From contig JALSNI010000058.1 in assembly GCA_026987075.1 (NCBI GenBank), positions 20,916 through 84,915 of the forward strand: a stretch of 64,000 bases of DNA. The letters run 5' to 3'. Positions 44,214-54,687 of the stretch are shown in pieces. This stretch comes from Persephonella sp. Its GTDB lineage: Bacteria; Aquificota; Aquificia; Aquificales; Hydrogenothermaceae. Under the pieces are notes generated by a model. The model had not been told where the DNA came from, searched no databases, and saw nothing but the letters and a program-made list of their open reading frames with translations. The number at the start of each line of letters is the position of its first letter. The first letter of the stretch is position 1. The position numbers and the translations under genes were made by a program.

Positions 44214-47105
44214 ATGGTAAGGTTAATACTGGTTCTCCTTCTTTTTATAACTACTTTTAATGCTGGCTATACTGCTGTTTTTTACAGACTTGATATCTCT
44301 ATAGACACTAAAAACAGCTCCCTTAGAGGAGGAGCAACGATAACTTCAGACAGACCTGAAGTTGTAAAACTGTCAACAGAAGGATTAGATGTTGTCTCTG
44401 TCTTTTATGGGGAAGAGAAAATTCCTGTTAAAAGCAGTTATAAACTTGAGATAACTCCAGAGAAAAGTCTGACTGTGATATACAACCTTAAACTTTCTGA
44501 CTACCATTCTGAAAATATTATCACAGATGAGGCTGTCAGTCTTTTAGGAAACTGGTATCCATTTGTTGAAAATCTTGCTGTTTACTCCCTTAAAGTTGAA
44601 GTCCCACAGGGCTTTATACTGATTTCTGAAGCTGAAGAAGAAAAAGTGGAGAAAAAGGATGGGAAAACTTACTACAGCTTTAAATTTCCCTATCCTTTAG
44701 AGCATATACATCTTATTGGAACAACAAAATATGTAGTAAAAGAGAGGAATTTTGGAGATGTAAAGATACAGGCATACTTTTTTGAAAGGGATAAAGAATT
44801 AATGGACAGATATCTCCAGAAAACTGAGGAATACATAAAGCTATATTCTGAGAGGATAGGCAGGTTTCCATACAAAAGATTTGCTATTGTTGAAAACTTC
44901 TTTCCCACAGGCTACTCTATGCCCACCTTTACCCTTATAGGTCAGCAGATAATAAGATTTCCCTTTGTTATAAATCAGTCCCTTCCCCACGAGATACTCC
45001 ACCAGTGGTTTGGATGCTCCATATATGTTGACGACATTAAGGGAAACTGGGCTGAAGGGCTGACCACTTACCTTTCTGACTACTACTTCTCTGAAGACAA
45101 AAGGATGTATAGAAAAAACAGTATTCTGAAATACATGGCATTTGCAAAAGATGACTATCCCCTTACACAGTTTAGAGGGAAAACGGACAGAAAATCTGAA
45201 GCTATAGGTTACGGCAAAACGATGATGGTTTTTTACATGTTAGAAGATATTGTGGGAAGAGAAAAATTTAACAATGCTCTGAGATTTTTGTATAAAAATT
45301 TCAGGTTTAAAAGGGTTTCGTGGGAAGACATAAAGTCTGTGTATGAGAATGAGTATAAAAAAGATTTAGACTGGTTTTTCTCCCAGTGGATTAAAAGAAA
45401 AGGTATGCCTGAATTACAGATTAAGATTGAAGACCACACATTAAAGGATGATGGTTTTCACATAAAGCTGAAAGTAAAACAGAGTGAAAACTACAAGGTA
45501 AAACTGCCTGTTTTTGTAGAAACATATCTCGGCACTGAGAAACACGAAGTATGGATAGATAAAAAAGAGGAAGAAATAGAGATTATCTCACAGGATGAGC
45601 CTTTGAGGGTCGTTGTTGACAGGGATTACCAGATATTCAGGAAACTCCAGTGGGAAGAGACAAATCCTGTTATATACTTTACCCTTGCAGACAGGAAAGC
45701 TGTTGTTTTTCTCAGTGACAGGGACATATACTCTCCCATCACTGCATACTACGCAGAAGGAACACAAAAAAATCCTGACCAGTTTTCGTTCAGCGATGTA
45801 TACGGAAAGAATGTTGTTATCTTAGGTTCAGACAATCCAGTTCTCAAAAAGATATTTGGAAAAAAGTTCCAGTCAGAGGATTTTGTTGAGGTATTTAAAA
45901 ATCCATTTGGGGAGAACAAGGTTATAACAGTTTTCAATCTAAGCAGTTACATGCAGGCTAAAATGATTGCAGGAAGGATTAAACATTACGGTAAATACTC
46001 AAAAATAAAGCTTAACGGCTTTAGAATTGTTAAAAAAAGTGTGAAAAACTATCAGAACGGTATGACTCTTAAGGTTAGACAGAAAGCTGAGATAGTTTCT
46101 GACAGTGGGATTAAGGAGTTTAAGAACATAATAGAAGATGCTCTAAAATCAAAGGTCATCTATGTTGGAGAACAGCACACAATGTTTTCAAACCATGCTA
46201 TGCAGCTGAGTATCATAAAAGGAATTTACAGCAGGTATCCAAAGATAGCCGTTGGTATGGAGATGTTCCAGAGGTCAAAGCAGGATGTTATTGACAGGTA
46301 TCTAAGGGGAGAGATAGATGAGAAACAGTTTTTAAAACAGTCTGAGTATTACAGGGCATGGAAGTATAACTACCACCTCTACAGACCTATCATCCAGTTC
46401 TGCAGGGAAAACAACATAAGAATAATAGCCCTCAATGCAGACAGGGAGCTTGTCAGGAAAGTGTCAGAAAAAGGGATACAGAGTCTGTCGGCTGAAGAGA
46501 TGAAAAAACTGCCAGAAGACATGGACTTTTCCAGTGTCAGATATGTTGAGTATCTGAAAGGTATTTTTTCAGAGCACGGAAGCTCTGTAACAAAAAGAAA
46601 GAAGTTTATAAACTTCCTCCAGTCCCAGATAATATGGGATGAAACAATGGCAGAAACAGTGTCCCATTTTTTAACAGAAAATCCCGATTATAAAATCATT
46701 GTTCTTGCAGGTGGAGGACACGTAAGATTCAGATACGGAATACCCTCAAGGGTAGAGAGAAGAACAGGTGAGAGGGGACTGGTTGTTCTGATGGATGACC
46801 AGCTAAAAAAAGGTATTGCTGATTACATTGTTTACACTGCGCATCTGACAGGTGTTAAGGAGAGAAAGATAGGGGTTTACATAGAAGAAACAGGCAAGGG
46901 ACTAAAAGTTATTAAGGTAAAGAAAAACTCTCCAGCTGAAAAAGCAGGAATAAAAAAAGGAGACATTATTGTCCAGTTTAACGGCAGAGAGATAAAAGAC
47001 CTTGTTGACCTGAAAGTAGAGCTCTTTTTCTCACAGCAGGAGAACAGCATAACTGTTTTGAGAAACGGTAAAAAGGTAAAAATGAAGCTCACTTTTGAAG
47101 ATTAG
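44214..47105 (+). CDS. M1-like metallopeptidase / ChaN haem-binding / PDZ triple fusion
   Basis: A 963-residue secreted protein. After a signal peptide (LILVLLLFITTFNAG) comes an M1-family domain with HEILH (about 258-262) and the third zinc ligand in NWAEGL. The aminopeptidase motif GAMEN is replaced by GYSMP, so classic aminopeptidase activity is doubtful. Residues about 630-880 match ChaN/DUF399 (VIYVGEQHTMFSNHAMQ, VGMEMFQRSKQDVIDRYL, VLAGGGHVRFRYGIP), a family that binds haem dimers. A PDZ domain ends the protein (KNSPAEKAGIKKGDIIVQFN). The combination suggests periplasmic haem or protein handling; substrate unknown. Confidence 0.85.
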   Translation: MVRLILVLLLFITTFNAGYTAVFYRLDISIDTKNSSLRGGATITSDRPEVVKLSTEGLDVVSVFYGEEKIPVKSSYKLEITPEKSLTVIYNLKLSDYHSENIITDEAVSLLGNWYPFVENLAVYSLKVEVPQGFILISEAEEEKVEKKDGKTYYSFKFPYPLEHIHLIGTTKYVVKERNFGDVKIQAYFFERDKELMDRYLQKTEEYIKLYSERIGRFPYKRFAIVENFFPTGYSMPTFTLIGQQIIRFPFVINQSLPHEILHQWFGCSIYVDDIKGNWAEGLTTYLSDYYFSEDKRMYRKNSILKYMAFAKDDYPLTQFRGKTDRKSEAIGYGKTMMVFYMLEDIVGREKFNNALRFLYKNFRFKRVSWEDIKSVYENEYKKDLDWFFSQWIKRKGMPELQIKIEDHTLKDDGFHIKLKVKQSENYKVKLPVFVETYLGTEKHEVWIDKKEEEIEIISQDEPLRVVVDRDYQIFRKLQWEETNPVIYFTLADRKAVVFLSDRDIYSPITAYYAEGTQKNPDQFSFSDVYGKNVVILGSDNPVLKKIFGKKFQSEDFVEVFKNPFGENKVITVFNLSSYMQAKMIAGRIKHYGKYSKIKLNGFRIVKKSVKNYQNGMTLKVRQKAEIVSDSGIKEFKNIIEDALKSKVIYVGEQHTMFSNHAMQLSIIKGIYSRYPKIAVGMEMFQRSKQDVIDRYLRGEIDEKQFLKQSEYYRAWKYNYHLYRPIIQFCRENNIRIIALNADRELVRKVSEKGIQSLSAEEMKKLPEDMDFSSVRYVEYLKGIFSEHGSSVTKRKKFINFLQSQIIWDETMAETVSHFLTENPDYKIIVLAGGGHVRFRYGIPSRVERRTGERGLVVLMDDQLKKGIADYIVYTAHLTGVKERKIGVYIEETGKGLKVIKVKKNSPAEKAGIKKGDIIVQFNGREIKDLVDLKVELFFSQQENSITVLRNGKKVKMKLTFED

Positions 47106-47142
47106 ATGGAAATATTTTTAACTGGTAGTATATTCTATTGGT

Positions 47143-49590
47143 ATGGAAATACTGAAATACTACAAAAACAGAATTGTTTATTCAAAAATACTACCCCCTG
47201 AAAAGGCTCATTACAGCAGTTATCCGTTTAAAAACAGCAGGATAAACAGATTTCTGAGAGAAAAAGGGATAAAACTGTATACCCATCAGGTTGAAGGGCT
47301 AAAGAATGCTCTTTCTGGAAAAAATACTGTCCTGACCACACCTACAGCTTCAGGAAAGTCTTTTGTTTACCTGTTTTCTCTTCTTGAAAAGCTGACAGAA
47401 AATCCCCACTCAAAAGCCCTTGTAATTTTTCCATTAAAAGCCCTTGCAAGAGACCAGTATGGAAAAATATCAGAGATTATAATGGAAACAGGTATTGATG
47501 CATCTGTTGAGGTTTACGATGGTGACACAGACAGGGAAAAAAGGCATAACATAAAAAGAAATCCACCAAACTTCCTGATAACCACACCTGACATGCTTAA
47601 TGCAGGAATACTACCCTATCATTCAGGCTGGTCTTCATTTTTTGAGGATTTGGAGTTTATCGTTTTAGACGAAATTCATGCATACAGGGGAATACTTGGT
47701 TCCCACATATCAAACATAATAAGAAGGCTGAAAAGGATAGTCTCCTTTTACAGGACAAAAAAGCCTGTTTTTATAATGAACTCAGCCACAATACACAACC
47801 CTTCAGCCTTTGCATCAAAACTGATAGGCGAAGAAGTGGTGGAAGTGTCAAAATCAGGAGCTCCTGCTCCTGAGAGGGAGATACAGATATTCAGGGGTTT
47901 AAAGTCTTCAGAAGTGGCAGAGCTTATTGCAAACAGTGTTATCAGTAATGTATCAACGATAGTGTTTGTTGATAGTAGAAAAGAAGCGGAACTTCTCTCT
48001 CTAAGAGTTAAAGACACCCTGATAAAAAAAGGAAGAGAAGACCTTGTGGAAAAGGTCAGTCCCTACCGTTCAGGTTATACCCCAGAAGAAAGAAGAGAGA
48101 TAGAATTTAAGATTATGACCAGAAATGTCTTGGCTGTTATATCAACCAGTGCCCTTGAGATGGGAATAGACATTGGAGAGATAGAGAGCTGTATACTGGT
48201 TGGATATCCAGGAACACTTGCACAGCTGTGGCAGAGATTTGGAAGGGCAGGAAGGAGAGATAAGAGGGCATATAACATACTGATTCCAAAGAGAAATGCC
48301 CTTGACCAGTATTTTGTAAAAAATCCTGAAGAGATATTTCACAGGCAGATGGAAGAGCCTATAATAAACCCAGAAAACAGATACATACTGAAAAAACATA
48401 TCCCTGTTATGGCTTTTGAACTGCCGATAAAAGTCAGTGAAATGACAGAAACAGAAAAAGAGGTTGCAAGGGAGCTTTACAAGGAAAAAAAACTGAGGTT
48501 TGCAAACAACAAGCTGTATGCATCAAAGCAGGAACCATTTAGCATAAGGTCAGCAGGAGACAGCTACACTATTGTTGAGAGTATAACAGGAAGAATTGTA
48601 GGAAGCATATCAGAGGACATTATGATTTATGAAACATATCCGGGAGCTGTTTACCTTCACAATGGAGAAAAATATGTGGTTGAAAATGTATCACAGGAGG
48701 ATAAAACTGTTTACGTTGTAAAATCTGAAGTTTCCTACATAACAGAGCCTCTAAAGGAGTCATTCATAGAAATTGTGAATGTTGAAAGCTCAAAAACAGC
48801 TGGAAAGATACAGATTTTCAAAGGAAAGGTCAACGTCAGGACAACTGTTGTTGGCTATTCAATGAGGGATTTGGAAAACGATGAAAAGCTGAAAGATGAA
48901 GTATTCACTGAAGACAGATATTTGACGAGGGAGTTTGAAACAGTGGCTTTCTGGTGGACTGTCCCTTCAGAATGGGAAGAAGAGATTATTCAAAAAAATA
49001 CGAGACATAATGCCAGACTTCTCTCCCATTTCATTAAAGAAAAGGGCAGATTGTATACAGGAGATTTTGTTTATGGAGATGTTGTTTCAGAAAAGCTCCT
49101 TAATTTAAGGAAGGATGGAAACATAGACCATTTACTGTATGTTGTTAAAGCAACCCAGTCTTTAAGCACAAAGTTAAGCGATAAAGAAAGGGAATTTTTT
49201 AAAGAATACATAAGAAGAATAAAAGATAGGAAAAACAGTTTCTTAGGTGCTCTTCACGGTGTTGAGCATACTCTTATCGGGATATACCCACTGTATGCTA
49301 TGAATGACAGATGGGATATAGGAGGACTTTCTACGCCGTTTTTCCCTGAAACAGGAAAGCCAACAGTATTTATATACGACGGATACGAAGGTGGAGTAGG
49401 ATACTCTGAAGTGGGATTTAACAGATTAAAGGATATGATAAAAAGTGTTTACAGAACTGTTTCAAGATGCAGATGTGTCAGTGGATGTCCCTCCTGTATT
49501 TACTCACCAAAATGTGGAAACTCTAACGATTATTTAGATAAAACAGCAACAATAATACTGTCTCACATGATGTTAAAGGAGCTGTCCTAA
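47143..49590 (+). CDS. MrfA-like DNA repair helicase (DEAH, DUF1998)
   Basis: Superfamily 2 helicase of 815 residues related to MrfA/YprA and Hrq1. Walker A TPTASGKS is at 66-73, Walker B DEIH in VLDEIHAYRGILGSH, and motif VI is LWQRFGRAGRRD. The C-terminal metal site is CRC, then CPSC, then CGN (RCRCVSGCPSCIYSPKCGNS), as in MrfA, which works in mitomycin-type DNA damage repair in B. subtilis. MrfA's nuclease partner MrfB is not adjacent. The stop shares CTAA with the convergent radical SAM gene. Confidence 0.87.
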   Translation: MEILKYYKNRIVYSKILPPEKAHYSSYPFKNSRINRFLREKGIKLYTHQVEGLKNALSGKNTVLTTPTASGKSFVYLFSLLEKLTENPHSKALVIFPLKALARDQYGKISEIIMETGIDASVEVYDGDTDREKRHNIKRNPPNFLITTPDMLNAGILPYHSGWSSFFEDLEFIVLDEIHAYRGILGSHISNIIRRLKRIVSFYRTKKPVFIMNSATIHNPSAFASKLIGEEVVEVSKSGAPAPEREIQIFRGLKSSEVAELIANSVISNVSTIVFVDSRKEAELLSLRVKDTLIKKGREDLVEKVSPYRSGYTPEERREIEFKIMTRNVLAVISTSALEMGIDIGEIESCILVGYPGTLAQLWQRFGRAGRRDKRAYNILIPKRNALDQYFVKNPEEIFHRQMEEPIINPENRYILKKHIPVMAFELPIKVSEMTETEKEVARELYKEKKLRFANNKLYASKQEPFSIRSAGDSYTIVESITGRIVGSISEDIMIYETYPGAVYLHNGEKYVVENVSQEDKTVYVVKSEVSYITEPLKESFIEIVNVESSKTAGKIQIFKGKVNVRTTVVGYSMRDLENDEKLKDEVFTEDRYLTREFETVAFWWTVPSEWEEEIIQKNTRHNARLLSHFIKEKGRLYTGDFVYGDVVSEKLLNLRKDGNIDHLLYVVKATQSLSTKLSDKEREFFKEYIRRIKDRKNSFLGALHGVEHTLIGIYPLYAMNDRWDIGGLSTPFFPETGKPTVFIYDGYEGGVGYSEVGFNRLKDMIKSVYRTVSRCRCVSGCPSCIYSPKCGNSNDYLDKTATIILSHMMLKELS

Positions 49591-50510
49591 ATCTTCAGGA
49601 GATTCTTTTCCTCTTTTTTCTTCTTTACAGCTTCATCAATAGCCCTGAGAACATCCATCTTTCTTTTAGAGGAGCACCAGTCTGGGGCAATAAGCTCGTC
49701 TTCCTTTGCTTCTCCTGTTAATCTATGAACGATAATGTCTTCTGGAAGGTATTCAAGGAGGTCTGCAACAATCCTCGCATACTCCTCTAATTCTAAAACG
49801 CCAAACTCTCCATCTGCATACTGTTTTGCCATAACTGTATGTTTAACAACGTGAAGGGGGTGTATCTTTATTCCATCTATAGGCAGTGCAGCAATCAGTT
49901 TTGCCGTTTCAATGTAGTCTTCATACTCATCTCCCGGAAGCCCAACAATCATATGAGCACACACCTTTATACCCGGTCTTTTTTTTGTTCTTAAAACAGC
50001 ATCAACAAATTCAGAAACACCGTGACCTCTATTTATATCCCTTAATGTCTTAATGTTTGCTGTCTGAAGACCGTATTCTAACCAGATTTCAGGTTTTTGT
50101 GTTGTGTATGTTGCTATAAGGTCTAAAACAGGTTCAGGAACAACATCTGGTCTTGTTCCTATAGACATTCCTATAATCTCAGGATACTCCATTGCCTTGT
50201 CATATATCTCCTGTAGTTTCTCAACAGGTGCATAGGTGTTTGAAAATGCCTGAAAGTAAGCGATGTAACCTTTTATGTTTTTGAATCTTTTCTGGTAAAA
50301 ATTCATAGACTTTTCAATCTGCTCTTCCACAGACTGTTTTGTCATTGCATAGGGGCTGAAAGAAGTATTGTTACAGAATGTGCATCCACCAAAAGCAACG
50401 TAACCGTCTCTGTTGGGACAAGTAAAACCAGCATCTATAGATATTTTCTGGATACGACCACCGTATTTCTCTTTAAGATACTGGTTAAACTTTATCATAT
50501 TAAACTCCAC
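49587..50510 (-). CDS. TIGR01212/YhcC-type radical SAM protein
   Basis: Radical SAM enzyme of 307 residues with the non-standard spacing C31-x11-C43-x2-C46 (FTCPNRDGYVAFGGCTFCNN), as in Elp3-related YhcC proteins. SIGTRPDVVPEPVLDLI and WLEYGLQTANIKTLRDINRG are family motifs, and KVCAHMIVGLPGDE follows. The cellular substrate of YhcC is not known. It overlaps the MrfA-like gene at the 3' end by 4 bp. Confidence 0.86.
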   Translation of the reverse strand: MEFNMIKFNQYLKEKYGGRIQKISIDAGFTCPNRDGYVAFGGCTFCNNTSFSPYAMTKQSVEEQIEKSMNFYQKRFKNIKGYIAYFQAFSNTYAPVEKLQEIYDKAMEYPEIIGMSIGTRPDVVPEPVLDLIATYTTQKPEIWLEYGLQTANIKTLRDINRGHGVSEFVDAVLRTKKRPGIKVCAHMIVGLPGDEYEDYIETAKLIAALPIDGIKIHPLHVVKHTVMAKQYADGEFGVLELEEYARIVADLLEYLPEDIIVHRLTGEAKEDELIAPDWCSSKRKMDVLRAIDEAVKKKKEEKNLLKI

Positions 50511-50552
50511 AAGACTGTATATTAGAAATATTCTACAACAGTTTAGTTTAAT

Positions 50553-52661
50553 TTATTTACTCTTTTTTTTAATGCAACATTTTTCTGAAGGTTTTCCAAG
50601 GTAGTAACCCTGTGAGTAGTCTATGCCAAGACTTTTTACCATGGCATAAACGTCTTCATTGTGAACATATTCTGCAACGGTTCTTATCCCAAGTTTTCTT
50701 GAAAAATCAACAATAGTTGATACTATTATCTGAACGTATATGTCGTAAGGAAGCTGTTTTATTAAAGAGCCGTCTATCTTTATAAAGTCAGGTTCAAGGT
50801 TTACAATGTGTGAGTAGTTAGAATAACCACTGCCAAAGTCGTCAATGGCTATCTTTGCCCCCAGACTCTTTACATTTTTCACAAACATATAAATCTCGTC
50901 ATAATTTTTTATACTTTCACTTTCTAATATCTCAAATGTTACCCTTTTAGCCACTTCTGGCTCTTTCTCTAAGACTTTGTATATATACTGCACTATCTCT
51001 TTATCTGTCATGTCTTCGCTGGAAAGGTTTATGGAAAATGAAACGTCAGTATTTCTAAACTTATTAAATGCTTTCCTTATGACTGTTTTTGTTATTATGC
51101 TGTAATACTTTGATTCCCTCGCTATAGGGAGAAAAAACATAGGAGTTATGATGTTACCACTTTGGTCTGAAATCCTCACTAAACATTCGTATTTTGCCAC
51201 TGCCCCTGTTTTGTTATCAAAGATTGGCTGATAATACAGATGAATCCTGTTGTTGTTGACAGCATACTTTATTATGCTGAGTATCCTGAGGTTGTCCTCT
51301 ATAGCTTTTGCTAAATTCAGCTCTGGTGAGTAAACCATGTATTTTTCTCTTCTTTTTTTCACGTATTTTAAAACCATGTCTGCCTTTTCAAGTAGGGGTC
51401 TCTCGTAAGAAACTCCAACAGATACATTTATAGATAATTCAATGTCAATTTCCCTGTCTCCATCTTTACTTTTTATAATAAATGTGTGGCCTTCAACAGC
51501 TCTTATAAGCTTCTCTGTAAGCCTGACCGTCTTTTTTCTCAGATTTTCGTAAAGAATTCCAAAGTCATCTGCTCCTAATCTAAAAATCTCTGCTTCTACT
51601 CTTTCCCTCTCAAAAAAACTTTTTATAAATTTTCCCAGATGCACGAGAAGTTGGTCTCCAAACGCTGAACCATAAAGGTCGTTTATATGTTTAAAGTTAT
51701 CAATGTTTACAAGAATAAATGTGGGATTTTTGTAATGGGTTTCTTTTAAAAAGAACGCTTTCCTGTTGGGTAGACCTGTAAGCTCATCAGTTATCATCTT
51801 TATCTCAAGATTTCTTCTAAGTTGTCTGAGGATTTTGTTGTTCTTCTCTAACTTTACAAGAAGAAACGCAAGATATCCTAATACCAGTAGAAAAAGACCT
51901 GTTGCACCTAATGAAAAGAGTGTAATAATTCTTGACTCTTTACCTGTTTCCTTAATAAATGAATTTTTTATCTGGTTCATAAGTTTTATGTCTGTTTCAT
52001 CTTCAAGCAGATACTGGAGGGTTTTGTAATACACAGGGAATGTTTTTACAAATACATTTAAATGGGAAAGAAGAATGTTGTGAAACTCCTGAAGTTTAGG
52101 ATTGTCAAATCTGTATTTTTGCAGAAGGTTTATGTCGTGCTCAAGCTCTGTCATAAAAGATTCGTCAAGGGCATTTTTTATGATAAATAGTGATGAAATG
52201 ACTCTATTCAGTGTAAGGAAGTAATCAATGTCAGGATTTTTTGCAATCTCTATGTATCTAAGTGTAAGAGATGGTATGTAAATCTGTGAGTTTTTAATCA
52301 GTGAGTTGACTGTCTCAAACCTGTGTATCTGTTTTATTTTTTTGTCTAATTCTTTTTCATATTTTAGAAGAAACCTGTAAGAGTTTTCGTGAAAACTACT
52401 TTTTAAATGAGATTTTTTCAGCTTTTTGATATTTTCCTTTATTTGTTTTGTAATTCTTTCCAGATGGTCATAATTGTAATACAGATAAAAGCTACTTTTT
52501 AAAATTTCTCCTTCTAACTTGTATTCCTGTTTTTCTATATCTTTTATGATACTTAGTGTGTGGGCAGATTCTTCAATAAACTTTCTCGTAAACTGGTTGT
52601 ATATAATAAAGCCTACAGTTACCAAAATAGCAAGTAAAATAATTATGTTAAGTTTTTTCAA
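50553..52661 (-). CDS. Membrane-bound GGDEF-EAL protein, GGDEF degenerate
   Basis: Cyclic-di-GMP signalling protein of 702 residues. An N-terminal helix (about 5-25), a long helical periplasmic sensor region (to about 250) and a second helix (about 255-280) precede a GGDEF domain whose signature is GADDF rather than GG(D/E)EF, so cyclase activity is unlikely. The EAL domain starts KYECLVRI (ECL in place of EAL) and keeps IDDFGSGYSN, DFIKIDGSLI and SQGYYLGKP, so phosphodiesterase activity is likely. It is 1 bp downstream of the dihaem peroxidase gene. Confidence 0.87.
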   Translation of the reverse strand: MKKLNIIILLAILVTVGFIIYNQFTRKFIEESAHTLSIIKDIEKQEYKLEGEILKSSFYLYYNYDHLERITKQIKENIKKLKKSHLKSSFHENSYRFLLKYEKELDKKIKQIHRFETVNSLIKNSQIYIPSLTLRYIEIAKNPDIDYFLTLNRVISSLFIIKNALDESFMTELEHDINLLQKYRFDNPKLQEFHNILLSHLNVFVKTFPVYYKTLQYLLEDETDIKLMNQIKNSFIKETGKESRIITLFSLGATGLFLLVLGYLAFLLVKLEKNNKILRQLRRNLEIKMITDELTGLPNRKAFFLKETHYKNPTFILVNIDNFKHINDLYGSAFGDQLLVHLGKFIKSFFERERVEAEIFRLGADDFGILYENLRKKTVRLTEKLIRAVEGHTFIIKSKDGDREIDIELSINVSVGVSYERPLLEKADMVLKYVKKRREKYMVYSPELNLAKAIEDNLRILSIIKYAVNNNRIHLYYQPIFDNKTGAVAKYECLVRISDQSGNIITPMFFLPIARESKYYSIITKTVIRKAFNKFRNTDVSFSINLSSEDMTDKEIVQYIYKVLEKEPEVAKRVTFEILESESIKNYDEIYMFVKNVKSLGAKIAIDDFGSGYSNYSHIVNLEPDFIKIDGSLIKQLPYDIYVQIIVSTIVDFSRKLGIRTVAEYVHNEDVYAMVKSLGIDYSQGYYLGKPSEKCCIKKKSK

Positions 52662-52662
52662 C

Positions 52663-53592
52663 TTAGTTTCCTTTCAAAATTTCTGGAAGTTCACCTCTTA
52701 ATGTTTTTAAAAATGCTACTATTTTATTTATTTCTTCTTCTGATAATTTAAATCCAAGATTGTAGTAAGCCATAAGTTGGACAGCATCTTCTAATGTTTT
52801 TATGCTACCGTCATGGAAGTAAGGATACGTGCAGTCTATGTTTCTTAAAGAAGGAACTCTGAACACATTCTTATCAAACTCATCTCTTGTTATCTGATAT
52901 CTGTCTGGATAGTATTCGTGCCAGGGGTAAGAATGAAGCACCCCTACTTTCTGAAATGAGTTACCACCTAAGTTTATTCCATTATGACAGCTAATACATC
53001 CTAACTTTTTAAACAGCTTGTAACCCTCTAACTCTTCTTCAGAAAGTTGTATTTCTCCTCTGAGAAACTTATCAAATTTGCTGTTTGGGGTGATTAACGC
53101 TTTTTCAAACTCTGCTATTGCCTCAGCTACCTGCTCAAACTTTATTTTGTTTGTTCCAAATACTTTTTTAAACATTTTTCTGTAGAAAGGGATGTTGTTC
53201 AGTCTCTCTTCAACCTCTTTAGTAGTCATATTCATCTCTACAGGGTTTTGAACTGGTCCATAAATCTGTTCCACAAGATTTTTTGCCCTGCCGTTCCAGA
53301 ATAATCTAAAGTTAAAAACAGCATTAAATACTGTCAATGCATTTGCTTTTCCTTTCCTGTCATGGAACCCGTTGGACACAGGTTTATGGTCTGTTCCACA
53401 TTTAGTATAAAGGTCGTGGCAGTATGCACAGGAAGTTCTATTGTCTTTTGCAAGAATAGGGTCAAAAAAGAGCAGTTTTCCCAGCTCAGCCTTCTCCCTG
53501 TCATACTCTATCCTCTGGGGAATTGGCTGAACTGGTTCATAACTGTATACCATATTTATTAATGCTAAAACAATAATAATAATTAATACCAT
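52663..53592 (-). CDS. Dihaem cytochrome c peroxidase (CCP/MauG family)
   Basis: Periplasmic enzyme of 309 residues with a hydrophobic leader (VLIIIIVLALINMVYS) and two c-type haem sites, CAYCH and CISCH, in the CCP arrangement. It reduces hydrogen peroxide with electrons from a c-type cytochrome; MauG-like oxidation of proteins is a rarer alternative. LGKLLFFDPILAKDNRTSC and FRVPSLRNIDCTYPYFHDGS are family signatures. Haem attachment would need the CcsBA machinery in this window. It is followed by the GGDEF-EAL gene. Confidence 0.9.
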   Translation of the reverse strand: MVLIIIIVLALINMVYSYEPVQPIPQRIEYDREKAELGKLLFFDPILAKDNRTSCAYCHDLYTKCGTDHKPVSNGFHDRKGKANALTVFNAVFNFRLFWNGRAKNLVEQIYGPVQNPVEMNMTTKEVEERLNNIPFYRKMFKKVFGTNKIKFEQVAEAIAEFEKALITPNSKFDKFLRGEIQLSEEELEGYKLFKKLGCISCHNGINLGGNSFQKVGVLHSYPWHEYYPDRYQITRDEFDKNVFRVPSLRNIDCTYPYFHDGSIKTLEDAVQLMAYYNLGFKLSEEEINKIVAFLKTLRGELPEILKGN

Positions 53593-53596
53593 TAAT

Positions 53597-54673
53597 TTAT
53601 AGTATATATCTTATTATCTGCTCTGTCATCTCTTTTGTTCCCACTTTTTTTGTTCCTGGAGACCAGATATCTCCTGTTCTGTATCCTTCTTCTAAAACTT
53701 TTTCTATAGCATTTTCTATATCCCTTGCAGCTTCTGGGAGCTTACAGGTTATCTCAAGCATCATCGCAGCAGACAGTATCATTGCTATAGGGTTTGCTAT
53801 TCCCTGTCCTGCTATGTCTGGAGCTGACCCGTGAACTGGTTCATAAAGGGCATATCTCTCACCGATAGAAGCAGATGGAAGCATGCCCAGTGAACCTGTC
53901 AGTGCTCCAGCCTCGTCAGACAGGATGTCCCCAAACAGATTACCTGTTACTATAACGTCAAAATCTTTTGGTCTTCTGACAAGCTGCATAGCTGCGTTGT
54001 CCACATACATGTGTTCAAGCTCAACATCCTGATAGTCAGCGTGAACTGTGTTTACAACTTCCCTCCATACAGCTGACACTTCTAAAACATTTGCTTTATC
54101 AACGCTCGTTACCTTTTTTCTTCTGTTTCTTGAAAGCTCAAATGCAAGTTTTGCAATTCTTGCTATCTCGTGCTCGTAATATATCATCGTGTTAAACCCT
54201 ACCTTCTCACCGCCTCTTTCCTCTATTCCCCTTGGCTCCCCAAAGTATATTCCCCCTGTCAGTTCTCTGATTACCATAAGATCAACACCTTTTATTAGAT
54301 TTTCTTTCAGAGGAGAGGCATCTAAAAGGGCTGTGTAGGCTTTCCCCGGTCTGATATTTGCAAACAGGTCAAGTTCTTTTCTTATTTTCAGCAGTCCTTT
54401 TTCTGGTCTTTTGTCTGTTGGCAGGTTATCCCACTTTTCACCCCCTACAGCTGCGAGCAGGACAGCATCGCTCTCTTTTGCTTTTTTTAGGGTTTCTTCT
54501 GGAAGAGGTTCTCCGGTCTCGTCTATTGCTGCCCCTCCAATAAGTCCTTCCTGAAACTCAAAAGTTATGTTGTATTTTTTGGAGATTGCGTTTAAAACTT
54601 CAAGTGCTGATTCCATGATTTCTGGTCCTATCCCATCTCCCGGTAGAACAGTAATCTTAAAATGTTTTTTCAT
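53597..54673 (-). CDS. leuB: 3-isopropylmalate dehydrogenase
   Basis: Leucine synthesis: oxidative decarboxylation of 3-isopropylmalate with NAD. N-terminal [42 protein letters not shown], the Lys/Asp active-site region [13 protein letters not shown] and the metal Asp motif [13 protein letters not shown] are all LeuB signatures. 358 residues. It lies 14 bp after nadC on the same strand. Confidence 0.95.
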   Translation of the reverse strand: MKKHFKITVLPGDGIGPEIMESALEVLNAISKKYNITFEFQEGLIGGAAIDETGEPLPEETLKKAKESDAVLLAAVGGEKWDNLPTDKRPEKGLLKIRKELDLFANIRPGKAYTALLDASPLKENLIKGVDLMVIRELTGGIYFGEPRGIEERGGEKVGFNTMIYYEHEIARIAKLAFELSRNRRKKVTSVDKANVLEVSAVWREVVNTVHADYQDVELEHMYVDNAAMQLVRRPKDFDVIVTGNLFGDILSDEAGALTGSLGMLPSASIGERYALYEPVHGSAPDIAGQGIANPIAMILSAAMMLEITCKLPEAARDIENAIEKVLEEGYRTGDIWSPGTKKVGTKEMTEQIIRYIL

Positions 54674-54687
54674 TAATCTACCTCCTG

